The notes under the pieces were generated by a model. That model saw only the letters and a list, made by a program, of their open reading frames with translations. It had not been told where the DNA came from and searched no databases. From Tubulanus polymorphus (lineage: Eukaryota > Nemertea > Palaeonemertea > Tubulaniformes > Tubulanidae): 64,000 bases of DNA. This document shows positions 56,879 to 64,000 of this stretch, piece after piece. Position numbers and translations under genes: made by a program. Positions within the stretch are counted from its first letter, which is position 1, and each line of letters opens with the position of its first letter. The DNA lies in the NCBI RefSeq assembly GCF_964204645.1, contig NC_134031.1:13184501-13248500 (forward strand). Direction: 5' to 3'.

Positions 56879-57070
56879 TTTAGTCTATATCTCACACCTG
56901 ACGATGATCTCTAGGGTGAGATCGAAACGTCCTGTTCTATGTTTTTATGATTGAATGAATAAATTCTTTTTTCTAAATTCTTTTAATCTGTAGATAGTGG
57001 GTTTTTATCTTATTATCCGTTCACCACGTGAGTGTGGTTATCGTTCTCCTATATGATGTTCACAAGAGGA
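56879..57070 (+). mobile_element. PLE 3' tail with hammerhead-like core
   Basis: After CTCACAC comes CTGACGATGATCTCTAGGG and then GTGAGATCGAAACGTC, an ATTGAATGAATAAATTC stretch, TAGTGGG and TTATCCGTTCACCACG with GTGTGGTTATCG. The same order is found in both arms at 42484-42770. It follows the GIY-YIG C-terminus once the LINE 55880-56878 is removed. Confidence 0.65.
56898..56928 (+). ncRNA. Hammerhead-like ribozyme core
   Basis: CTGACGA (56898-56904), stem GATCTC/GAGATC (56906-56911 with 56918-56923, 6-nt loop) and GAAAC (56924-56928). This is the hammerhead CUGANGA - stem II - GAAA arrangement, known from PLE terminal repeats. The 5' strand with the cleavage triplet is not recognisable in this copy, possibly displaced by the LINE insertion. 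Confidence 0.4.
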
Positions 57071-57336
57071 GCACATCGACCTATCCAATAGAAATACATT
57101 TTAAAAAGAATTAACCAATAGTAGGATTTAGTTTAGGACATCGAGCGAGTTACGGAAATAGATACAAGATACACATAATGAATTTCTGCTGCTTGCGTTG
57201 CATTTTATGACTGAGGACATCTTATTAGTTTCGCGGAGGATCTGTTAACGGAGTTTGGTAAGTTGAGATATTGTAATCATTCCTAGTTAAGATATTGTAA
57301 TCATTCCTTTCATGTGCTAGAATTGTATCTGCCTTT

Positions 57337-57769
57337 TGTAACCGACTGGTTGTTGTATCTGCAGGCTGGCTGGGAAACTAGCATTTTCACCAGCGGTACA
57401 GGATTCCACCCATCCGGAACAACAAGGCAGTTAAACCTTATATGTACTATCTTTATTGCATCCCAGAATGAGAATGATTATCATACAGAATCATGAGTAT
57501 AATGTGAGAACTAGGTGTGAGACAAGTTGTAGACATCAGGATTTACAAACTAACAGCTAGTGACTTGTTTGAGAGACGTAAATTAATTAATGAGGAGCAC
57601 TGACAAGAGCTAATTACTTTGAATACATATTGAGTTATTACATTATTAATACTATTATTATCATTTTTAAGCATTTCATATAGTAAGAGATATGAAATAT
57701 TATGAACCATTCGATATGAAATTGTAGATATATATGATTATAGAATATGCAACTTATATCAGGGTGACA
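57337..57769 (-). mobile_element. LTR of the same family as 268-763, inverted
   Basis: On the minus strand it starts TGTCACCCTGATATAAG at 57769 and ends GGTTACA at 57337. Polyadenylation signal AATAAA at 57457-57452 is kept, but a 20-bp deletion removes the TATA box present in the first copy. Flanking bases (CTTT and GATG) do not form a target duplication, so it may be one end of a broken element. Confidence 0.75.
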
Positions 57770-58299
57770 GATGCCCCCTTGTTCAATTAAATTTGGCCCT
57801 CCAAATTTGCAGAAAACGTAGATGCTGAAAGCTCATCAAAACTCCTTCTGCCGCGAAAACATGAAAGTTTGAGTTTCGCCGCTTGAAAATGTCCAAACGC
57901 TGGACAATAACGGCCGGATTCTCAGTCATTCACGAATGAGTCACATGTTGACGATATGTTAACTGTAATTTTGAATGATCTGCAGATGATCCCCGAATTC
58001 TGGTTGATTCTGCGACGAACAAAACTAGCGATGTGTTGTGTAGTTATGGCGTCCCGAAGTCCACTTGGTGATAGTGTTGTGGGTGTGGTTTCTCCTCCAC
58101 CTATGTTATGGTCCGTGTATCTTCCAGTGCTGTGAATCCGGGTTGGGTTGTCCCAGTAGCGTCGTGGTGATAATTCCTCTCGACGATGTTGCGAGGACAC
58201 TCTCTCAGATCAGATCTCCGTCCTTGGTCTTGACTTCTTACACGGCTCCCAGAAAAACTTAACAATTTCTAAAGTCATCTTTCGTTTATTTCTTCTTAC

Positions 58300-58455
58300 T
58301 AGATGTATACAGATCATTCCCCGGAGCTTTTCCTATATGTATACAGATCATTCCCCGGAGCTCTCTCTCTCGCTCTCTCTAGATGTATACAGATCATTCC
58401 CCGGAGCTCTCTCTCTCTCAATGATGTATACAGATCATTCCCCGGAGCTCTACTA
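58300..58455 (+). repeat. Tandem array of TGTATACAGATCATTCCCC units
   Basis: Four copies of a core ATGTATACAGATCATTCCCC plus GGAGCT, separated by variable CT-rich spacers (some CTCTCT runs). Cores are at about 58303, 58338, 58383 and 58424. Confidence 0.85.
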
Positions 58456-58803
58456 TATCGTGCTTACAAAAACCTCCCTATTTATATTAATTTCTCTTGT
58501 GTAACGTGTGCAGGTCCTCTTCCACATACGGCGATGACGGTCATGGGCGATGACGTGTCTGCACACGTCACAATTTTCTAAAAATATACTTTTGCACTCA
58601 ACGGAGTCCATGGCCGCACCATATTTAGTTTACCTATGTAGATACATACGTCACTTCCACACTTGTTTATTTATATAATTCCTATTTATGTTCATGTATG
58701 TACATATCCACGAAGGTTGTCAGATACTGCAATACTGGCCATGAACACCAGCTCCCATGCACTACTTGTTGATATTGTTTAACCGCTGATAACTGAACCC
58801 TAC

Positions 58804-58917
<114 letters not shown>

Positions 58918-59580
58918 CGGTTGCGCCACCGCGCGGGATTTACGCGAAGCAGCAGAACACAAACACGGCCACTCTCTCAATTTTCAATGATAGAAATCGT
59001 GTGTGCATTTCAATTATTTTGGCTGTTAGGGTTTTAAGGCACAATATAAGTTGATGATGTGATATGGCGATGTTAATTAATGATAATTCCGCAGTGAAGC
59101 TAGTCACGAACGGTGCCGATTGAGTGTACAGCTGCCAAAAACACTGAAATGTGCGTAGTTGCGTAACTATTTGCAGTGAATTGCAGACGAAACATGAAAC
59201 CTTAACGGCCTTAAAAAAAAAATTTTATCAATCGCAATTGTAAAATAAAAATGAGATAGAACCTAAGTTAAAATTCTGGCCATTTCTAAAATGTTATTAA
59301 TTATTATTACTAATTTTTAGTCAGTGCGGAACGTTTAGTTTTCCAACAATAATGAGGGGTGGTAGGTAGTCATGCAATTCAAGTCATCATTTATTACACG
59401 TTACTTCCGTGTTGTTGAAAATCTCGCGAGTCCTGGACTAAACCCCAATGAACAATGTGATCTGTGTGCTGGCCACAAATGCACACAGATCACACTACAC
59501 TACCCATTACCCACTCCAGTACCCACAGCTTTCATATATCCATCCAAATATTTAGTGGCTTTCTTCCTGGATTTTGGCGG
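58918..59580 (+). repeat. Segmental duplicate B (uninterrupted)
   Basis: Plus-strand counterpart of 13745-11836 (minus). It carries both halves joined without the Helentron-like insertion; the junction lies at TAATTT|TTAG (59311-59320). An open frame from 59372 (MQFKSSFITRYFRVVENLAS) is conserved with minus 12033, but it has a palindrome at its core and no recognisable domain, so it is not called a gene. Confidence 0.75.
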
Positions 59581-62144
59581 CGTCTACAAATGTATTCTGG
59601 CCTTTTTCAAACTGCACAGCATTGCCGGGGTTATTTTGCGCAACGCAGACATTTCTTTAAAAAGGTATTGGTATACTAGAATTTCAAGGAAAATCTTAAA
59701 TTTCTCAGTTTTTTAAAAAGTACTGTTATTGAACACTATAGATGGGTAGAATGACCTCCGAAATTTTTGGAGTGGTCAGATAACGGGAAAGGCATGTTTT
59801 GGGGGGTCAAACAAGACTCCTCCAAGCCCTTAGCAACAGCCCTTAGCAACGTGTTCTAAGTTACTTTCAGAGGTGTTAAACCGATACTATTTATACCCGT
59901 GCAGTGCTGCCATCTACAATATATTCACAATAGACTTTATAGCCCAAAACATTGATCTGAAGGTCGTTGGGTGTCATTTTTTGAAAGAAATGAAAATGGC
60001 ATCAGACCACAATCAGGTTAGTAGCTCGAAGATGCGTAGTGCCGGACCCCAAAAATAGTACCTAGAGTGAAGAAGAGGTCCCCCATAAATGTTGCCATAA
60101 TTTCAGCAAATGGGATAGGTAACGAATTTCGGTTACATGTATGAAATCCATTGATCCTGAGAGACAGATTGATGATGAAATAAGGGATTCCCTGGACTTT
60201 TTTTGCTTGGAGTAAGGAAACCAAACACGGTGGGGGATTCCCTTAGATATTGGGCTCGGATGTACTGGCATACCTGTACTGGGATACCCCTCCTTTGTAA
60301 AGGTTTGATTATTTCAAAAGTTATGTTGGGTATGTGGGGCGAAAACCACTTCACAATGCGTAGCTAAAATGCTGGCCTATGAGCCATAAGCAGGATTTCC
60401 CCTGAATTTACGCGCTTATATATGAACTAAACTCTCGAATTTCTTGTTTTTACTATAGGATATAGAAGATTTTGGAATAGTGGTCTGAGCTCAAATCATG
60501 AAATTTTCCAGAATTTTGAATTTACAGAATTTCATAGCATACATGTATTTTACTTTAGTCTCGTGAATACATGCTTCATTGGGCTTTTAAGTGGTAAAAT
60601 TATTAACTTTAAACTGTTATCTATCAATGAGATAAGTTAGAAACATTCAAAGAAAAAGAAAAAAAGTTTACATGTAATCCAATCAGCCCCCCCCCCCCCT
60701 GCTAAAAATAGCCAGCCACCAAGGGTGAATGCAATAAATTCAGGATCACGATGAAAATTTTGGCAACTTCTGCACAATATGGTGGCACAGGAGCTACCTG
60801 CAGGGTAAACAGCATTCAAATGAACAATTTGATAGGTGTAAACCTACTAAAGTGTTGCATTTTAAATAAATTAAGTCAAATTCCTTGAGAAATTTAAAAA
60901 AATTGGTGTTTTCTCGCAATCATCATTTAAGCCTGACGCACATTACCGAAAACATGATTTTGAAAAAAGTATTTGAGATAGAGCCTTGAAATTTGAAATA
61001 CTTGTTATCTATACATAAAACTAGTGCATGTGCCTTGGAAAAGTTAATATCTACGTTATGGTAGGCTAGGTACCTCTATGAATATATAATTAGGTAGAAA
61101 ATTTCTGAAAATTTGTGTAGTTTCAACTTTGAAATCATTTTTTGAAAAATATAACTTGTGTAAACACTAGATAGAGGCACAAGCACTAGCCATGTTAGTT
61201 ATGAACCAAATGCTGAAAGAATTATATCAATATATCAATTGGTTTATATTTTAGAGTGTTTTTCGTAAATCCCTCTAATTGCGCATAAAAATTCACCTAA
61301 TTAGCATAAATTAAAAAAATTAATTTTCGAATGTGTTACATTTTCTATAGAGGTCACACTACCATAGGTTGAATATCTGTAACTTGCTATTTGAAGAATT
61401 TAGAAATTCTACTATACCAATACCTAACCAGCCAGAACCAAGCACAAGTTGTGCAACATGACGCAGAGCAGTAAAAGAGATACTAAAGATTTACAAATCA
61501 GATTTATATATTTCAGTTTTCCAAAATTCCTCCAAATATAATATTTTATATATAGGCTTAAAATATAAACGCACATTTGGTTTGAAAAATAATTAAGTAA
61601 ATAATTGGAAGAGCCTGGATAACGAAGACGACTTGGCTTCTAGCTAGGGCTTTATTATTTCTTATTTTCAGTGCTTTTCTGCCAATCCATCAAAATTGTC
61701 ACCAAGGCACCACGCATTTTTCTATTTCACAGGAAACAAGGTATTTTAAAACCTTCGGGCAATCAACACGAGTGGAAAATCGCGTTTTTTTAAACTGTTT
61801 AATGGCTTAACGTACGAAGCGTTCAGTTTTGTTATTAAGCCCTAGGTTTTGAAGTTGGTGTGACATTTTTTGTATGAAACATTTTACGCAAAAAGTAAAC
61901 TTGGGTACCAGACGTGCAAATTATAATAAGAATTTGGAATATGGACCAGTAATTAATGTAACGATTATTGTTATGAATTAGATACCAGTCTCGTATAACT
62001 TCTCGTCTACTTGCTGCCTGGAAACGTAATGTATCCGATATCGCCTTGGCTACTTTTGATATTGAATTCTTTAAAAGAAATTGAAGAGAAATTACATGTG
62101 ACAACGGATAAATTCATTCCATCGAAAGAATTTAAATGCTCAAC
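59581..62144. other. Unassigned intergenic sequence
   Basis: Only short frames without domains. A C homopolymer lies at about 60687-60699. No repeat family from elsewhere in the window was recognised. Confidence 0.5.
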
Positions 62145-62300
62145 CAGGGGCGGATCCAATGGGGGGGGGGGGTGCAGGGGTGCGCAGCCTCCCAAAATCT
62201 CACGGGAAAATGAAAAATATTAGATACACAAAAAGTTCATAATGTTTGTATGTGCGTGTACACGTACCCCTCCCTGAATCAGACCACAGATCCGCCCGTG
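62145..62300. mobile_element. Short hAT-like MITE, CAGGGGCGGATCC ends
   Basis: Begins CAGGGGCGGATCCAATG and ends ATCCGCCCGTG; read inward the right end is CACGGGCGGATCTG, an imperfect 14-bp TIR. 156 bp, non-coding, with a G homopolymer. The same left end, AGGGGCGGATCCAG, occurs at 52735. No clear target duplication. Confidence 0.55.
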
Positions 62301-63945
62301 TCGATTCACATTTTTATAATCGGAATAATTCAAATCGGATTATTGTGAACTTACCGAGAAGTTACCTACGGTTAATTCTAGTTTGTTGATGTCGTCTGAA
62401 TAAGCTTCCCAATCAGCCATGTGGTACGAAACTATGTATAAGTATACTAACTTAGATGAAAATCTACTGAAGGAATTATCAATACAAATTTCGTACGGCC
62501 CTGAATAAAACAATGGATAACAAAGGCATTACTTAAGATACGTATACGTATACGTTATCTTTATAAAGATAAAAGTGTTATTTCAAATAGCGCTTATTCA
62601 CTCGAAACATTCACTTTGGCTAATACTGTAGCCAATGCTGCTTCACAGCTTCACGAATGAGTACATTTAGGTGGATGTTTGGAAAAATAGATTACCAGTG
62701 TCTACAATATCCTTCTCTATCGAACCGTCACTTTTCCATAATTCTGACGCTAGTACCTCTCCATTCGGTTTATGGACCACTAAATCGATGTTTCTATCAG
62801 CTCCTCGTAACACCTAAAGCACCACAAAATGGAATATATATTTCAGGCGTCAGAGGCGCCCCATCCATCCATTCACATACAGACACGATTTTACGACGAG
62901 GTATCGAGTGTGAACGAAAACTTTGCTGATCGCGGAGAGGAGTAGAGCTATTATGTTCTATTTCTCTACATCTAGCCAATCAACATTTAGTAGTTTTAAT
63001 TTTTGGTGTATTTCAACAATAACTTAAGAGAATAAATCTTGAAGTTGAGTGACTAAATTAGTTTTCATATGAGCGTGGATAAAGGCGGTCGTAGCTTATA
63101 TACCATATGACACCCAGCGTGATATCCATGGCAGGGGCAGATTAGGGGAACCCAGAAGGCCCGGCCCCCTTTTGACAAAAAAATTCCACAGCCTGGCTTA
63201 TAAGTCACTTAAAAAGTGGCAAATTATTGGCAAAAGGTATCTTTTACAATCATTTTTGGTGTTTGGTCCTATCAGTTCCTGTATCCAATCCTGCAGTGTA
63301 TATTTGATTTTCTTTTTAGCAATTCTCTTTTTTTTGACGCCTTATAAAACGTTACCATTATGAAACCTAAACAATGTTAACCATTCAGCGTCATTTTACA
63401 AACGACAACCGTAGATCGATGTGCAAAACGTCACAGGTTTATGTGTACACATACAAGCTCTTTGGCAAAATATTATTGATAAAGATATAGAATGGCTCCC
63501 TGTGATTATATAATGACCTCTATTTGAACGTCGAAATGTTATATTGCGTTGAATATTTTGAGAAGACGTATTGTTATAGTAAAGGAAGTATGATTATATC
63601 AGGAGCGGCAGGCATGAATAGAAATGATAAGTAAATCGGATTATTCGGTTAAATGGCGGATGTATACACGATTTGGAAGTCTGATATAAAAGTCAGACCC
63701 TGACATGGGGATGCTAGTGGAATGACGAAGCTATCTACGATCTGTGTAGGGCCGGTGTGAATTTCATCGGCGGCTGCTACAAGCGGTCTATTCAAAAACG
63801 TGTAAACATATAATTTCAATATTCAAATGTTCTAGAAAATATGTTCGATATTAGGGGTATGCAGGTTTCATGAGATTAGCAATTTATAATAGCATAGCTG
63901 TCATATACGGCTCCGCGTCCACTGATGGCATGTGTATAAGGATAT
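62301..63945. other. Unassigned intergenic sequence
   Basis: No gene recognised. A stretch at about 63131-63175 (GCAGGGGCAGATTAGGGG ... GGCCCGGCCCCC) resembles the left end of another CAGGGG-type element whose right end was not found. Confidence 0.45.
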
Positions 63946-64000
63946 CAATTCAATTCAATACTTTATTGATCCTTATTACATTGAAATTCCGGGATAATAT
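63946..64000 (-). mobile_element. 3' end of a LINE-like element, running off the window
   Basis: On the minus strand AATAAGGATCAATAAAGTA is followed by a TTGAATTGAATTGA tail, the same end as at 2560-2612. The body must lie beyond the right edge. Confidence 0.45.

Noticed and set aside
57332-57774. Target-site duplication for the inverted LTR
   Set aside because: Flanks CTTT and GATG do not match.
59372-59716. Conserved frame MQFKSSFITRYFRVVENLAS..., also at 12033-11785 (minus)
   Set aside because: Conservation is explained by the segmental duplication; the frame spans a palindrome, diverges in its C-terminal part and shows no known domain.

Overview
This is a eukaryotic (animal) genomic window: AT-rich, intron-rich and dominated by transposable elements. 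The palindrome TAGGCCTA occurs about 15 times (my count by eye), where chance at this base composition predicts about one. Together with the mobile-element repertoire (PLE, CR1-type LINE, MULE, hAT, Helentron-like elements) this suggests a marine invertebrate; mollusc, echinoderm/hemichordate or a similar lineage cannot be separated from sequence alone.

Two host genes are supported, both rebuilt exon by exon with phase-compatible GT/AG junctions. (1) The 5' half of an eIF4G translation initiation factor lies on the minus strand: six exons between 23410 and 4339, with the conserved PABP-binding motif (KERKIIRIQDP) in the fifth. The eIF4E-binding, MIF4G and MA3 parts must lie left of the window. 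(2) A complete SLC66A1/PQLC2-type lysosomal cationic amino-acid transporter lies on the plus strand: seven coding exons from 35571 to 41895, 330 aa, two PQ loops and a C-terminal dileucine signal. The genes diverge, with about 12 kb of repeats between them.

Layout: 268-763 solo LTR; 4.3-23.4 kb eIF4G with repeat-filled introns; 22.4-33.4 kb a dense set of DNA transposons (two hAT MITEs, a TTAA-flanked MITE, a 1.65-kb TIR element, a LINE fragment, a hAT inside a Helentron-like element); 35.5-41.9 kb SLC66A1; 42.4-57.8 kb a retroelement graveyard with nested insertions (PLE reverse transcriptase split by a FLYWCH-MULE; a CR1-type LINE split by another LINE; PLE GIY-YIG pieces on either side; a PLE 3' tail with a hammerhead-like core; an inverted LTR); 58-64 kb satellites, a duplicated segment and unassigned sequence.

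The most distinctive element is a repeat present in at least eight copies or fragments. It has a ~150-bp internal tandem unit, a terminal hairpin and an offset 12-bp inverted repeat. One insertion has a natural empty-site counterpart on the opposite strand about 46 kb away, which defines its ends to the base. Its architecture matches the Helentron-associated / DINE-1 / 'pearl' group.
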